A DNA stretch of 64,000 bases from an uncultured Paracoccaceae bacterium (GCA_947497065.1 CANMEQ010000003.1:363479-427478); one strand, 5' to 3'. Positions 47,966 through 57,590 are shown, counted from the stretch's first letter. Notes: generated by a model not told the origin, from the sequence alone. Numbers and translations are program-made.

Positions 47966-49147
47966 GGTGTCTGCGCTGGTGTCTGTGACGGGCAGTTCGG
48001 GGAATTCGCCGCCGGGCAGCGAGGCCCAGAGGTTGTCTGTCATATGGGAATCGATGAATTCATTGTCGGTGTTCCCTGCCGCCTGGATGACGTCTTCTAT
48101 GAAGTAGGTTTGGCCAGCACCGATGTGGCCAAGGGACGTTACCAGATCGTTGAAGTCGGTTCCGGCATCGTTGCCGTTGATTTCGGTGATGTTGGGGTCG
48201 CCCATGCCATCCCAGATGTTGCGGTCGTAATAGGTGCCTTCGAAGCCGCCCAGACCGGCGGAGACCACGGCGAAGACCTCATCGAATTGATCAGGATTGG
48301 TGCGGTATTGGAGCAAGGCTTCGGCGCCGCCCAAGGATTCGCCCACCAGATTTACGGTCGCGTCTTGGGCGATATCGTCTTCGAAGAAGCCTGCGATGAT
48401 GTCGCTGATCGCGAATTGGCTGAAGGTGGTGCCGAAGAAGACCAGCGCTGCGTCGGTGATGGCATCTTCGACGCTGCTGGTGCCGCCGATAGAGATGAAA
48501 TAATCCGACGTGTCGAGGTTTTGCAGCAAGGTGACATTGGCCTCGTAGACCAGTTCGATGGTGGCCTCTTGGGTGCGCACAATGTCGAACCGGTTTGAGG
48601 TCCAGTCTTCAAGGCCGTCGTTCCAGTCGTAGAAGTCGTAGACGGCGGCATCGTTGAAGACGTAGCCATCGGCGTCGACCGCGCCTGCGTCAAACAGGTC
48701 GGAGTAGTCGGCGTAACCGAGTTGGCCGAGGGCGACGGCATCGCGGACCAGAGTGGTTTCCGCGTCGGACCATGTATCGCTGGTGATGGTTTCGTGTTGG
48801 ACACGGTCGGCCTGTGGGACGACGGGCTCATAGTCGGACGTGTTGATGTCGTTCGGGGAATAATAGGTGTCGATGAAGGTTGTGATACCGTCGAGGGCCA
48901 CGGCGGGGGCGTATTCGATGAAGGCATTGACCGCTGTGCTGGCCAGCGTGCTGGCGCCCTCGGTGACAAATTCGACAACGGATGTGACGGCCGAAGAGAC
49001 GGTCGAGACCACCGGCTCGACGATGACATCATAGACGGTGTCGATGACGGTGGTGGTGACCTCAACGATCGGGGTGACGATGGTGTCGACAACCGCGTCG
49101 ACCACCGGCTCTACAAACTTTTTCTTAAACCTACTGAACCAACCCAT
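47951..49147 (-). CDS. Acidic alpha/beta-hydrolase (lipase)-like protein, possibly exported
   Basis: The 398-residue protein starts MGWFSRFKKKF after GGGAGGA. Residues 12-60 are a striking valine/threonine/aspartate-rich run (VVDAVVDTIVTPIVEV and on). The rest is very acidic. The nucleophile elbow VGESLGG (serine 271) is a GxSxG motif as in lipases; no cysteine is present. There is no classical signal peptide. The C-terminus ADTFEFV, with hydrophobic residues after acidic ones, is like type I secretion signals in Rhodobacteraceae, so export by that route is possible (inference). Substrate unknown. Confidence 0.7.
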   Translation of the reverse strand: MGWFSRFKKKFVEPVVDAVVDTIVTPIVEVTTTVIDTVYDVIVEPVVSTVSSAVTSVVEFVTEGASTLASTAVNAFIEYAPAVALDGITTFIDTYYSPNDINTSDYEPVVPQADRVQHETITSDTWSDAETTLVRDAVALGQLGYADYSDLFDAGAVDADGYVFNDAAVYDFYDWNDGLEDWTSNRFDIVRTQEATIELVYEANVTLLQNLDTSDYFISIGGTSSVEDAITDAALVFFGTTFSQFAISDIIAGFFEDDIAQDATVNLVGESLGGAEALLQYRTNPDQFDEVFAVVSAGLGGFEGTYYDRNIWDGMGDPNITEINGNDAGTDFNDLVTSLGHIGAGQTYFIEDVIQAAGNTDNEFIDSHMTDNLWASLPGGEFPELPVTDTSADTFEFV

Positions 49148-49310
49148 TTTCTGTTCCTCCCTCAGGACATGGTGATTTCTGGATGGGCACCCTCCCAAGT
49201 GCGACATCCCGCCACATCATGACCCGACGGGCGGCAATCGGGAGGCTGAACCTTACGTAAACGTCAGGGAAGCGACGCAACGTCAATCATGTAGCGTGGG
49301 TGGAAACGCA

Positions 49311-49338
49311 AAACGCCCCACCGATTGGCGGGGCGTTT
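49311..49338 (-). terminator. Terminator after the small Cys/His-rich gene
   Basis: AAACGCCCC (49311-49319) pairs with GGGGCGTTT (49330-49338), followed on the minus strand by TTGCGTTT. It is nearly identical to the terminator at 49708-49735. Confidence 0.85.
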
Positions 49339-49363
49339 GGAGCAATTCCGGTTGTCAGTGGGT

Positions 49364-49561
49364 TTAGTGGCAGTGGACCACGCCGACTGAGGTTTGCATG
49401 TGGCAACATTGGCCTGCGGGGGAGGATTTACGGCATCCGCCGCCGTGTTGAAGGTCGCTGGCAAGGGCGGCGAAGGCAGCTCTGAAGGGGGCCTCTGCGC
49501 TGGCTGGCGCCGCGAGGGTGGTGAGGGTTGCGAGAAGGGTGGCTGTAATCGTCTTATGCAT
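49364..49561 (-). CDS. Small exported Cys/His-rich protein of unknown function
   Basis: The 65-residue protein has a signal peptide (MHKTITATLLATLTTLAAPA, cleavage after SAEA likely). The short mature part ends in a dense cluster of metal-type ligands: GGGCRKSSPAGQCC, then HM and VVHCH. AAGGA precedes the ATG at good distance. The pattern suggests binding of a metal or cofactor in the periplasm, but the function is unknown. Flanked by two almost identical terminators, it is an independent unit between rpmD and the hydrolase gene. Confidence 0.72.
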   Translation of the reverse strand: MHKTITATLLATLTTLAAPASAEAPFRAAFAALASDLQHGGGCRKSSPAGQCCHMQTSVGVVHCH

Positions 49562-49707
49562 TAAAATATCCTTAAGGTTTCTTAAGGGCCAACGCATCAA
49601 AGGGGTAATCGGGCGCAATTCCGAGCGATTTAAAAGGAGTTGGGGCCGATAATCGCCTCTTTCGCCTCGGGACCGCACACGATGCAACATATATAGGCGC
49701 AAACGCA

Positions 49708-49735
49708 AAACGCCCCACCGAATGGCGGGGCGTTT
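49708..49735 (-). terminator. Terminator after rpmD
   Basis: AAACGCCCC (49708-49716) pairs with GGGGCGTTT (49727-49735) and is followed by TTGCGTTTGC on the minus strand. It ends the rpmC-to-rpmD transcript, so rplO-secY downstream is separate. Confidence 0.88.
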
Positions 49736-49758
49736 CGTGATGTCGTGAAGATCGGGCC

Positions 49759-49947
49759 TTAGCCTTTTTCTTCGATGATCTCGACCATGTGAGGGATCTT
49801 AGCGATCATGCCGCGGATGGAAGGTGTGTCTTCCAGCTCGCGTGTTTTGTGCATTTTGTTCAGACCCAAACCGATCAGCGTTGCGCGCTGGTCTTGTGGG
49901 CGACGGATCGGAGAACCGATCTGTTTTACAACGATAGTTTTAGCCAT
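49759..49947 (-). CDS. rpmD: 50S ribosomal protein L30
   Basis: The 62-residue L30 has [20 protein letters not shown] and [19 protein letters not shown], both diagnostic. Three bases after rpsE. It is the last gene before the terminator at 49708-49735. Confidence 0.97.
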   Translation of the reverse strand: MAKTIVVKQIGSPIRRPQDQRATLIGLGLNKMHKTRELEDTPSIRGMIAKIPHMVEIIEEKG

Positions 49948-49950
49948 GGT

Positions 49951-50529
49951 TTAGGCCTCCTCAGAGACTTGAGCGGACGCATCAGGTGCATCGTCACGCT
50001 TAGGCAGGATGTCTGCCACTTTTTTACCGCGACGCTGGGCAACAGAACGAGGGGATGCCTCTTTCTTCAGACCGTCGATTGTCGCGCGGATCATGTTGTA
50101 TGGGTTCTGGGACCCGATGGATTTCGCAACAACGTCCTGGATGCCGAGCATTTCGAACACAGCACGCATTGGACCACCGGCGATGATACCAGTACCTTGT
50201 GGAGCTGTGCGCATGACGACTTTACCAGCGCCCCAACGACCTTCCATGTCGTGGTGCAACGTACGACCTTCGCGCAGTTGTACGCGGATCATTTGACGTT
50301 TGGCTTGTTCAGTCGCTTTGCGGATCGCCTCAGGAACTTCTTTGGCTTTACCTTTACCAAAGCCGACGCGGCCTTTTTGGTCGCCGACTACCACGAGAGC
50401 TGCGAAGCCGAAACGCTTACCACCCTTAACGGTTTTGGAGACACGGTTGATCGCAACCAAGCGATCGGCGAATTCTGGTGTTTCTTCCCGATCACGACCT
50501 TTGCCGCGACGGTTTTCACGTTCTGCCAT
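49951..50529 (-). CDS. rpsE: 30S ribosomal protein S5
   Basis: The 192-residue S5 has the double-stranded RNA-binding start ([20 protein letters not shown]) and [20 protein letters not shown]. Slightly longer C-terminal tail than in E. coli ([16 protein letters not shown]). It is involved in decoding accuracy. Confidence 0.98.
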   Translation of the reverse strand: MAERENRRGKGRDREETPEFADRLVAINRVSKTVKGGKRFGFAALVVVGDQKGRVGFGKGKAKEVPEAIRKATEQAKRQMIRVQLREGRTLHHDMEGRWGAGKVVMRTAPQGTGIIAGGPMRAVFEMLGIQDVVAKSIGSQNPYNMIRATIDGLKKEASPRSVAQRRGKKVADILPKRDDAPDASAQVSEEA

Positions 50530-50613
50530 TGGAGAACTTCCTTTAATTGGTGGCCCGCATCGATTGAAGGCCGGTTATCTCAATCACGGTGAGCGGATGC
50601 TCCCGGATTATCG

Positions 50614-50633
50614 GAGGGGCCTTGCGGCCCCTC
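50614..50633 (-). promoter_or_regulatory. Hairpin between rplR and rpsE
   Basis: GAGGGGCC and GGCCCCTC enclose the four-base loop TTGC. No U-tract follows on the minus strand; likely an attenuator or stability element in the spc message. Confidence 0.6.
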
Positions 50634-50641
50634 ACAAGTCT

Positions 50642-51001
50642 TTACAGCTTCAGACCACCTTCGCGGGCAGCTTCAGCAAGTGCTTTGATCTTACCGTGGA
50701 ACAAGAAGCCACCACGATCGAACTGAACTTCGGTTACACCAGCTTTTTTAGCACGCTCTGCGATTGCGGAGCCCACTTTTGCTGCTGCTTCGAGGTTGTT
50801 CTTGCCAACCACGCCCAGATCTTTTTCCAAAGAGGACGCAGATGCGAGTGTTACGCCGTTCACGTCGTCGATCAGCTGAACGCTGATGTTCTTGTTGGAA
50901 CGGTGCACGCTGAGACGCGCCTGGCCATTGTTGACTTTGCGGAGTTTGTTCCGAACGCGCAGGCGGCGTTTGATGAACAATTGACGCTTTGAGTTTGCCA
51001 T
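50642..51001 (-). CDS. rplR: 50S ribosomal protein L18
   Basis: The 119-residue L18 starts [20 protein letters not shown] and contains [18 protein letters not shown] and [20 protein letters not shown]. It binds 5S rRNA. Normal length, five bases from rplF. Confidence 0.98.
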   Translation of the reverse strand: MANSKRQLFIKRRLRVRNKLRKVNNGQARLSVHRSNKNISVQLIDDVNGVTLASASSLEKDLGVVGKNNLEAAAKVGSAIAERAKKAGVTEVQFDRGGFLFHGKIKALAEAAREGGLKL

Positions 51002-51006
51002 CGTTC

Positions 51007-51537
51007 TTACCTCTTGCCTTCTTTGCGGAAGATATACTCGTCCACATATTTGATGCCTTTGCCTTTGTAAGGCTCGGGCTTACGCCATTCGCGGATGTTC
51101 GCGGCAACCTGACCAACCTGCTGTTGGTCTGCACCTTCAACGATGATGATCGTTGGTTTTGGCGCGGTTACTGTGACACCTTCCGGAACTGTGAAGTCGA
51201 CGTCGTGGGAGTAGCCGAGGTTCAGCTTCAGGACATTGCCCTGCATCTGAGCACGGTAACCAACACCGTTGATTTCAAGCTCTTTCTTGAAGCCGTCTGT
51301 CACACCAGTCACCAAGTTTTGGATCTGGGTGCGGGACATGCCCCACTGCTGACGCGCGCGTTTGGACTTGCCGCGAGGCTCGACCTTCACTGCGTCGTCG
51401 GCAACTGTCAGAGTGACATCGTCTGTTGCTGTGAAGCTACGGGTCCCTTTCGGGCCTTTAACTTCGACGGTCTGACCGGACACAGAAGCGGTTACGCCGC
51501 TGGGCAGGTCGACTGGTTTTTTACCAATACGAGACAT
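51007..51537 (-). CDS. rplF: 50S ribosomal protein L6
   Basis: The 176-residue L6 starts [15 protein letters not shown] and ends with [20 protein letters not shown]. The ATG at 51537 is the family start; the upstream part of the frame belongs to the end of rpsH. Confidence 0.98.
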   Translation of the reverse strand: MSRIGKKPVDLPSGVTASVSGQTVEVKGPKGTRSFTATDDVTLTVADDAVKVEPRGKSKRARQQWGMSRTQIQNLVTGVTDGFKKELEINGVGYRAQMQGNVLKLNLGYSHDVDFTVPEGVTVTAPKPTIIIVEGADQQQVGQVAANIREWRKPEPYKGKGIKYVDEYIFRKEGKR

Positions 51538-51547
51538 CTTGCTCTCC

Positions 51548-51940
51548 TTAGAATACGGTGCAGAGCACTTCGCCGCCAACTTTGGCTGCTCGTGCTTTTG
51601 CGTCCGACATCACACCTTTTGAGGTGGAGACAATCGACACACCCAGGCCCTGACGGACGGATGGGATGTCTTGTGCGCCCATGTAAACGCGACGGCCAGG
51701 GGTCGAAACCCGCTTTACTTCGCGAATAACAGGAGTGCCTTCGTAGTACTTGAGGCTGATTTCAAAAGCCGGGTGGCCGTTGGCACCAGTCACGGCTTCG
51801 AAACCGCGAATGTAACCTTCGTCCGCCAAAACTTCGAGCACCCAGCCACGCAGTTTAGACGCAGGTGTTTCCACCGTGGACTTACCGCGCATTTGGCCGT
51901 TACGGATGCGTGTCAGCATATCACCGATAGGATCGTTCAT
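51548..51940 (-). CDS. rpsH: 30S ribosomal protein S8
   Basis: The 130-residue S8 starts [17 protein letters not shown] and has [20 protein letters not shown] near its end. It binds 16S rRNA; in some bacteria it is the translational repressor of the spc operon. Confidence 0.98.
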   Translation of the reverse strand: MNDPIGDMLTRIRNGQMRGKSTVETPASKLRGWVLEVLADEGYIRGFEAVTGANGHPAFEISLKYYEGTPVIREVKRVSTPGRRVYMGAQDIPSVRQGLGVSIVSTSKGVMSDAKARAAKVGGEVLCTVF

Positions 51941-51952
51941 AATATCTGCTCC

Positions 51953-52258
51953 TTACCAGCTGGATTTGACCATACCGGGGATTTCGCCATTGGAACCAAG
52001 GTCCCGCAGTGCGATCCGGCTGATCTTGAGCTTACGGTAGTACGCGTGCGGACGACCTGTGAGCTGGCAACGGTTGTGCAAACGAACTGGCGCAGAGTTG
52101 CGTGGCAGTTTTGCAAGCTTCAGGCGGGCGTTGAAACGCTCTTCTGGAGTTTTGCTTTCGTCGTTTGCGATTGCTTTGAGTTCGGCGCGTTTAGCAGCGT
52201 ATTTCTTGACGAGCTTTTCACGCTTCACTTCGCGGGCGATCATGGATTTTTTAGCCAT
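51953..52258 (-). CDS. rpsN: 30S ribosomal protein S14 (zinc-free long form)
   Basis: The 101-residue S14 starts [20 protein letters not shown] and ends with [11 protein letters not shown]. It lacks the CXXC pairs of the short zinc form. The ATG at 52258 is the family start; the frame upstream is not coding. Confidence 0.97.
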   Translation of the reverse strand: MAKKSMIAREVKREKLVKKYAAKRAELKAIANDESKTPEERFNARLKLAKLPRNSAPVRLHNRCQLTGRPHAYYRKLKISRIALRDLGSNGEIPGMVKSSW

Positions 52259-52272
52259 CTTTAATCTTCCCC

Positions 52273-52836
52273 TTAGCTGTTGAACGGCATGTTGAAATGC
52301 TTCAACAGCGCTTTTGCTTCTGCATCGTTGTCTGCTGTTGTGCAGATCACGATATCCATACCCCAAGTCACGTCGACTTTGTCGAAGTTGATTTCAGGGA
52401 AGACGATGTGTTCTTTCATACCCATGGCGTAGTTGCCACGACCATCAAAGGACTTGCCGGATACGCCGCGGAAGTCGCGGATACGAGGCATTGCGATGGT
52501 GATCAGACGATCGAGGAATTCGAACATACGGTCGCCACGCAGGGTCACTTTCGCGCCCAATGGCATGTCTTCACGAACGCGGAAACCAGCGATGGATTTC
52601 TTTGCTTTGGTGATGACGGCCTGCTGACCGGCGATTGCAGAAAGATCTTCCTGAGCGGATTTGGCTTTTTTGCTGTCGTTGACAGCTTCAGAGCCGCAGC
52701 CGATGTTCAGAACGATTTTTTCCAATGCAGGTGTCTGCATCGCGTTCTTGTAGGAAAACTCTTCCATCATCGCAGCGCGGATGGTGTCGTGATACGCCGC
52801 CTTCAGGCGGGGGGTGTAGTTTGCAGTATCTAGCAT
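52273..52836 (-). CDS. rplE: 50S ribosomal protein L5
   Basis: The 187-residue L5 has [20 protein letters not shown] and [20 protein letters not shown]. It binds 5S rRNA. Its ATG touches the rplX stop (one-base overlap), so the two are translationally coupled. Confidence 0.98.
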   Translation of the reverse strand: MLDTANYTPRLKAAYHDTIRAAMMEEFSYKNAMQTPALEKIVLNIGCGSEAVNDSKKAKSAQEDLSAIAGQQAVITKAKKSIAGFRVREDMPLGAKVTLRGDRMFEFLDRLITIAMPRIRDFRGVSGKSFDGRGNYAMGMKEHIVFPEINFDKVDVTWGMDIVICTTADNDAEAKALLKHFNMPFNS

Positions 52837-53141
52837 TAGATCACATCCCCTGTTGTCTTGGCGAAGCGCACTTTTTTGTCGCCGTCCATTTTGAAACCAA
52901 CGCGTGTCGCTTTACCGTTCGCATCAACGATCGCCAGGTTAGACAGCTGGATCGGCATCGCTTTTGGCGTGCGGCCACCTTGTGTGTTCTGGGATTGCTT
53001 CACGTGACGAACAGCAATGTTCACGCCGTCTACAACAGCTTTGCCGGATTTCGGATCAACGGACGAGATTTCGCCTGTTTTACCTTTGTCTTTACCAGCA
53101 AGCACGATGACCTTGTCACCTTTGCGGAGTTTAGCAGCCAT
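52836..53141 (-). CDS. rplX: 50S ribosomal protein L24
   Basis: The 101-residue L24 starts [20 protein letters not shown], a KOW motif, and continues [20 protein letters not shown]. It initiates 50S assembly. Adjacent to rplN. Confidence 0.98.
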   Translation of the reverse strand: MAAKLRKGDKVIVLAGKDKGKTGEISSVDPKSGKAVVDGVNIAVRHVKQSQNTQGGRTPKAMPIQLSNLAIVDANGKATRVGFKMDGDKKVRFAKTTGDVI

Positions 53142-53142
53142 T

Positions 53143-53511
53143 TTACAGCACCTCCGGAGCGAGCGAGATGATCTTCATGAAGTTCTTCGCGCGCAATTCG
53201 CGAACCACTGGCCCGAAGATACGGGTGCCAACAGGCTCGTTGTTGTTGTTCAAGATAACGGCCGCGTTGCGGTCGAAGCGAATGGCTGTACCGTCTTCAC
53301 GACGGACTTCCTTAGCGGTGCGCACGACGACGGCCTTACGGACGTCACCTTTCTTTACGCGACCACGTGGAATGGCCTCTTTCACCGATACGACGATAAT
53401 ATCGCCGACCGATGCGTAACGACGGTGGGAACCGCCGAGCACCTTGATACACTGAACACGGCGAGCGCCGCTGTTGTCAGCCACATCAAGGTTGGTCTGC
53501 ATCTGGATCAT
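53143..53511 (-). CDS. rplN: 50S ribosomal protein L14
   Basis: The 122-residue L14 starts [20 protein letters not shown] and has the [20 protein letters not shown] signature. Normal length. Seventy-seven bases separate it from rpsQ. Confidence 0.98.
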   Translation of the reverse strand: MIQMQTNLDVADNSGARRVQCIKVLGGSHRRYASVGDIIVVSVKEAIPRGRVKKGDVRKAVVVRTAKEVRREDGTAIRFDRNAAVILNNNNEPVGTRIFGPVVRELRAKNFMKIISLAPEVL

Positions 53512-53588
53512 TTAGATTACTCCCGACCTATAGGGTTGGCCCCGATTCTGACCGGGCCCCTAGGGTTTCGTTAAAAGGGTTGTGCAGC

Positions 53589-53819
53589 TTACGCTGTGAT
53601 CACTTCCCAGCGTTTGGTTTTCGACTTTGGTGCACATTCCTGGATGCGAACAGTGTCGCCTACGTTGAATGTGTTTTGCTCATCGTGGGCCCGGTATTTT
53701 TTGGACTTACGAATTGTTTTCTTCAGAACTGGGTGCGTGAAGCGGCGCTCAACGGACACAGTTACTGTCTGTTCGTTCTGGTTGCTTGTGACGGTTCCAG
53801 TCAGGATACGCTTGGGCAT
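53589..53819 (-). CDS. rpsQ: 30S ribosomal protein S17
   Basis: The 76-residue S17 starts [20 protein letters not shown] and has [20 protein letters not shown]. It binds 16S rRNA early in assembly. Confidence 0.98.
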   Translation of the reverse strand: MPKRILTGTVTSNQNEQTVTVSVERRFTHPVLKKTIRKSKKYRAHDEQNTFNVGDTVRIQECAPKSKTKRWEVITA

Positions 53820-53823
53820 ACTC

Positions 53824-54030
53824 TTAAGCCTCCGCTGCAGCAGCGGCTGCTTTTTCGTTCAGAATAGTTTTTACACGGGCTGCTTCACGCTTAACGGTGC
53901 GCATGCGAGCTGTGTTTTCGAGTTGGCCTGTGGCCTGCTGGAAGCGCAGGTTGAAGCTCTCTTTTTTCAGGTTGGCCAGCTCATCACGAAGCTGGTCAGG
54001 GGTTTTATCCCGAAGTTCATTGGCGTCCAT
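53824..54030 (-). CDS. rpmC: 50S ribosomal protein L29
   Basis: The 68-residue L29 starts [20 protein letters not shown] and has [20 protein letters not shown]. Normally rplP precedes it; here 3.1 kb with three opposite-strand genes lies between, so it must begin its own transcript. Its promoter should be in 54031-54287. Confidence 0.97.
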   Translation of the reverse strand: MDANELRDKTPDQLRDELANLKKESFNLRFQQATGQLENTARMRTVKREAARVKTILNEKAAAAAAEA

Positions 54031-54287
54031 CGGACGGCTCCTTTTATCAACATCATCGGCAGGCCGTGTTTAAGTGTGTTTTCACTAAGGAGCGCACACG
54101 CCACGTGACCCGATTCTCCGATGGAGTGGGTTAGAGAGGGCCGTATAGGGGGGATAGGTGTGTGTGGCAAGGGGGCTATACAGATATATCCACGTGGTAA
54201 CCGGCAAGATCTGAAGGCTGAAAATAGTGTTGCCCTTCGGAGGATTTCGATACACGTTAAGCGGGAATTTTTTGAAAGTGGTTACAA

Positions 54288-55370
54288 ATGGAAATTTTAA
54301 TTGTGGCGCTGTTGGGGTTCGGGGTGCTCGCGGGCGCTTTGATTACGTCAGATCAAGATGATGAGGACGACATTGAGCCAATCCTTGTTGGCATGGATGA
54401 AACAACGGTCGGAACCGAAGAAGACGACGTTTTTGAGATCGACCCGGACCTTTTGTCTGATCCCGAAGGATCAGTCGCCGCTGTTAATTCGATTTCCGGG
54501 GGAGCAGGAAACGACACCTTCGATTTGTTTGATCCACTGGATGATACAGTCCTTCCCGAAGAAGGCCTTACTTTCACGGACGTCGTTTTGTCAGGTGGTG
54601 AGGGAGATGACACAATTTCTATCGCAGCCAAAGACTCAGAGATTTTTGGCGGCAGCGGTGACGACGAAATCAACATATACGACACCGAGTTCACAATGGC
54701 CTATGGCGGCGAGGGTGACGATACTATTGCAGGCTTTACGGACGAGAGCACGATCGACGTATCATTCATTCTTTTCGGTGAAGAAGGCAACGATACACTA
54801 GATGCGCGTGATCAAGGAGCCGGCGGGATAATCGGCGGGGTTGGCGACGATACACTGCTCGCTGGCCAAACTACGCAACCGGGCCAATACGATTACAATC
54901 CGCACATCACTGCAAATGCCGGTGATGGAAATGATACGTTAGTTTATGAGGGAACTGGGAACGCGCAAGACAGCTGGGAGTTCGCGACCTTTATAGGCGG
55001 CGAAAACGAAGATGTATTCGCACTTCAGCTATATGAGGCGGATCTTAGTAGCGTATATGACCAGGATCTTGCGAGTGGCGAAGAATTTAAGACGTTTACC
55101 GCCGCTGATGAACCTGTTCAGGTCCATGCCGCTCGCTTAGATGACTTTGAGATCGGTGAGGAAATCATACTAGATTTGCGCGTTTCGGATTCAAATTACT
55201 CAGTCGGTGATATCCGCTTAGAGCGCAGCGATTCTCCGTTCCAAACTTATATTATTATCCCTTACGTAAGCGATACGCTCATCGATCAAGAGGTGATCAT
55301 TTCGGTGGACGAGCATGACGTGACATTGGACGACATCTCTTTTGCCAACATTGATCACCTTACCACGTAG
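54288..55370 (+). CDS. Membrane-anchored RTX-type calcium-binding repeat protein
   Basis: The 360-residue protein begins with a hydrophobic helix (ILIVALLGFGVLAGALI) and an acidic stretch (DQDDEDDIEP), then has six or seven nonapeptide-like repeats (GGAGNDTF, GGEGDDTI, GGSGDDEI, GGEGDDTI, GEEGNDTL, GGVGDDTL, GDGNDTL) typical of calcium-binding beta-rolls. No cysteines. RTX proteins are usually exported by type I secretion. The N-terminal helix could be an anchor. Function unknown. It lies opposite in direction to the surrounding ribosomal genes and appears as an insertion in their cluster. Confidence 0.82.
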   Translation: MEILIVALLGFGVLAGALITSDQDDEDDIEPILVGMDETTVGTEEDDVFEIDPDLLSDPEGSVAAVNSISGGAGNDTFDLFDPLDDTVLPEEGLTFTDVVLSGGEGDDTISIAAKDSEIFGGSGDDEINIYDTEFTMAYGGEGDDTIAGFTDESTIDVSFILFGEEGNDTLDARDQGAGGIIGGVGDDTLLAGQTTQPGQYDYNPHITANAGDGNDTLVYEGTGNAQDSWEFATFIGGENEDVFALQLYEADLSSVYDQDLASGEEFKTFTAADEPVQVHAARLDDFEIGEEIILDLRVSDSNYSVGDIRLERSDSPFQTYIIIPYVSDTLIDQEVIISVDEHDVTLDDISFANIDHLTT

Positions 55371-55504
55371 GCAGTTATAAATACCTATGGTTTTCTGTTT
55401 GTGGTCTGTCTGACGTCAGTGCCTGTCGGGCCAGAAATGAATTGATCAAAGTTGGTTGTCGGCGGGCTCTGGTCGCGTGTTATCGATTGCGGTATGGGGG
55501 GCCT

Positions 55505-56113
55505 ATGACAAACATCCGTACCCTCTTCGCGACCCGCCTGTATCACGCCAAGCTTGGCCCTATTGACCCTGATGAGTTGGAGAACTCTTGTTACTCCATC
55601 GCTGAGGATGATGAGGCGGGGCAAGAGTGGTGTGAGCGGCAGGAGTTTCCGGGCTACACCTCTTATGCGTCGTTGACGGATTTGCCGTGGCGGTTTCCGA
55701 TATTTCAGGCGGTTGTAGATGCGTTGGACAAACATGTCGCGGCGTTTGCTGAGGATTTGGCGTTTGATCTGGATGGGCGTGATTTGGTGCTGGAAGACAT
55801 TTGGATCAACATCCTGCCCGAGGGTGGGATCCACACCAGCCACATTCACCCGCATTCGGTGATTTCGGGGACGACTTATGTGAAGATGCCCGAGGGGGCG
55901 TCGGCGTTGAAATTGGAAGACCCGCGTGCGCAGATGATGATGGCGGCTCCACCCCGCCTGAAGGATGCGCGCGAGGAGTTGAAGCAGTTTGTGTACGTTA
56001 AGCCCGCGGTGGGTGACGTGTTGCTGTGGGAAAGCTGGTTGCGCCATGAGGTGCCGATGAACATGGCGGAAGACGAGCGGATTTCTGTCAGTTTTAATTA
56101 CAAATGGAGCTAG
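55505..56113 (+). CDS. 2OG-Fe(II) oxygenase-like protein (TIGR02466/PF13759 type)
   Basis: The 202-residue protein has the conserved core GGIHTSHIHPHSVISGTTYV and SWLRHEVPMNMAEDERISVS, with histidines and arginine expected to hold iron and 2-oxoglutarate in this family of putative dioxygenases. It starts at the ATG at 55505 after a GGGGGG stretch; the frame is open 21 codons upstream. Substrate unknown. Same strand as the RTX and lysozyme-like genes. Confidence 0.85.
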   Translation: MTNIRTLFATRLYHAKLGPIDPDELENSCYSIAEDDEAGQEWCERQEFPGYTSYASLTDLPWRFPIFQAVVDALDKHVAAFAEDLAFDLDGRDLVLEDIWINILPEGGIHTSHIHPHSVISGTTYVKMPEGASALKLEDPRAQMMMAAPPRLKDAREELKQFVYVKPAVGDVLLWESWLRHEVPMNMAEDERISVSFNYKWS

Positions 56114-56200
56114 TTTGTTCGCGCTGAGGCGCGACGGCTAACCGATCGTCAAGATTTTGATGTGATCCATGGGCCTGTTCAGAACGAACTGGGGGCCAGA

Positions 56201-56899
56201 ATGGGTTTACGTTGGATGTGTGTGGTTTGGGTTTGCCTTATGGGGGCAGTGGCTGACGCACGGGCGGAGTTGAATTCCTTGTTTATGCAAGCCGCGACGG
56301 CGGCCCCTGCAGCCCGAGGGCCTGCGAGCCTGTTTGGCGGTGCGAATACCGGTCTATTTGCCCCCCTGCCCGCACGCGTGACACCTGCGGCCGCGCGCCC
56401 AGGGTTGGTCCCGACGGGCAAGACCGATGTCGATCAGTTGCTATCGTTGATCGCGCAGGCCGAGGCTGGGGCAGCAGGGTATGACGCCGTGCAACATGGG
56501 GCGCGCGTGCGCCCACCGCGCCGCCCGACGGATATGACCTTGGGCGAGATTTACGATTGGATTGAGGCAACGCCGGGTCAGCCACATGCAATCGGACGGT
56601 ACCAATTTATTCCCGCCACTCTGCGACGGGTGGCGCGCGTGCGCGGTTTTGGTCGGGATGTTCAATTTACAGCCGGAGTGCAGGACGTTTTGGCGTTGGT
56701 GTTGCTAGAAGATGCGGGGCTTGAGGCCTTTCAACGTGGCGGGTTGGACCGGCGCGTGTTCATGCGGAATTTGGCGCAGATTTGGGCCGGCCTGCCGCTG
56801 CCCAACGGACGTTCCTATTACCATGGATATGCGGGGAATGCGGCATCGATGACCTGGGCTGCGTTTGAAGGCGGCATGGCGGAGATTTGGGGCGGGTAG
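56201..56899 (+). CDS. Exported lysozyme-like (GH104/lambda-endolysin-like) protein
   Basis: The 232-residue protein has a signal peptide (MGLRWMCVVWVCLMGAVADA, cleavage after RA likely) and an alanine/proline-rich linker. A lysozyme-like domain follows, with the likely catalytic glutamate in LIAQAEAG, GEIYDWIEATPGQPHAIGRY and FIPATLRR. It probably cleaves peptidoglycan. It starts after GGGGGCCAGA; the frame is open 13 codons upstream. A bidirectional terminator follows. Confidence 0.85.
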   Translation: MGLRWMCVVWVCLMGAVADARAELNSLFMQAATAAPAARGPASLFGGANTGLFAPLPARVTPAAARPGLVPTGKTDVDQLLSLIAQAEAGAAGYDAVQHGARVRPPRRPTDMTLGEIYDWIEATPGQPHAIGRYQFIPATLRRVARVRGFGRDVQFTAGVQDVLALVLLEDAGLEAFQRGGLDRRVFMRNLAQIWAGLPLPNGRSYYHGYAGNAASMTWAAFEGGMAEIWGG

Positions 56900-57052
56900 C
56901 GACTTGTCGTTTGATCGTGGTTAAACGGCGATCATGATGCGGGAAGGGTAGGATTGACGGTCAGGGGCAAGGGAGTTGCCTTCGTCGCCGGAGCTCGCCG
57001 AAAGGCGGGCACCATTGTGGGGACCCATCGCTTGGCGAGGCCACTGACAAGA

Positions 57053-57082
57053 AAAGCCCCGCCGATGTTTCGGCGGGGCTTT
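57053..57082. terminator. Bidirectional terminator between the lysozyme-like gene and rplP
   Basis: A 13-base perfect stem (57053-57065 with 57070-57082) and four-base loop, with A-run before and T-run after, serves both the plus-strand lysozyme-like gene and the minus-strand rplP transcript. It isolates the rplB-to-rplP block from rpmC. Confidence 0.9.
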
Positions 57083-57164
57083 CTGATTTTCTAGACCGAA
57101 CGTGTTATCATCGTTTCGTTGAGACGACTGCCACACGTTCGGTGTTTCTTACGAAACCCCAGAT

Positions 57165-57578
57165 TTACCAGTCTTCGCGAACCACTGTGCGGGTTTTGAG
57201 CGGAAGTTTCATCGCGGCAAGGCGCAGGGCCTCACGTGCGACGTCTTCGTTCACGCCGTCGATTTCGAACATGATACGGCCTGGTTTGACCTTACATGCC
57301 CAACGATCGACAGAACCCTTACCTTTACCCATACGAACTTCGATAGGCTTGGCAGTGATCGGGGTGTCTGGGAAGATACGGATCCAAACACGGCCCTGAC
57401 GTTTCATGTGACGCGTCATGGCACGACGTGCAGCTTCGATCTGACGCGCAGTAACGCGCTCAGGCTGTGTCGCTTTGAGACCGAAAGTACCGAAGTTCAG
57501 GTCAGACCCGCCCTTGGCTTCACCGCGGATGCGGCCTTTGTGCATCTTGCGGAATTTAGTACGCTTTGGCTGAAGCAT
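57165..57578 (-). CDS. rplP: 50S ribosomal protein L16
   Basis: The 137-residue L16 starts [20 protein letters not shown] and has [20 protein letters not shown]. It contacts tRNA at the peptidyl transferase centre. Last gene of its block, before the bidirectional terminator. Confidence 0.98.
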   Translation of the reverse strand: MLQPKRTKFRKMHKGRIRGEAKGGSDLNFGTFGLKATQPERVTARQIEAARRAMTRHMKRQGRVWIRIFPDTPITAKPIEVRMGKGKGSVDRWACKVKPGRIMFEIDGVNEDVAREALRLAAMKLPLKTRTVVREDW

Positions 57579-57590
57579 TGTTCATACCTC

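Noticed and set aside
56201..56899. Lysozyme-like gene as part of a prophage
   Set aside because: It has a signal peptide, and no holin, tail or other phage genes are nearby.
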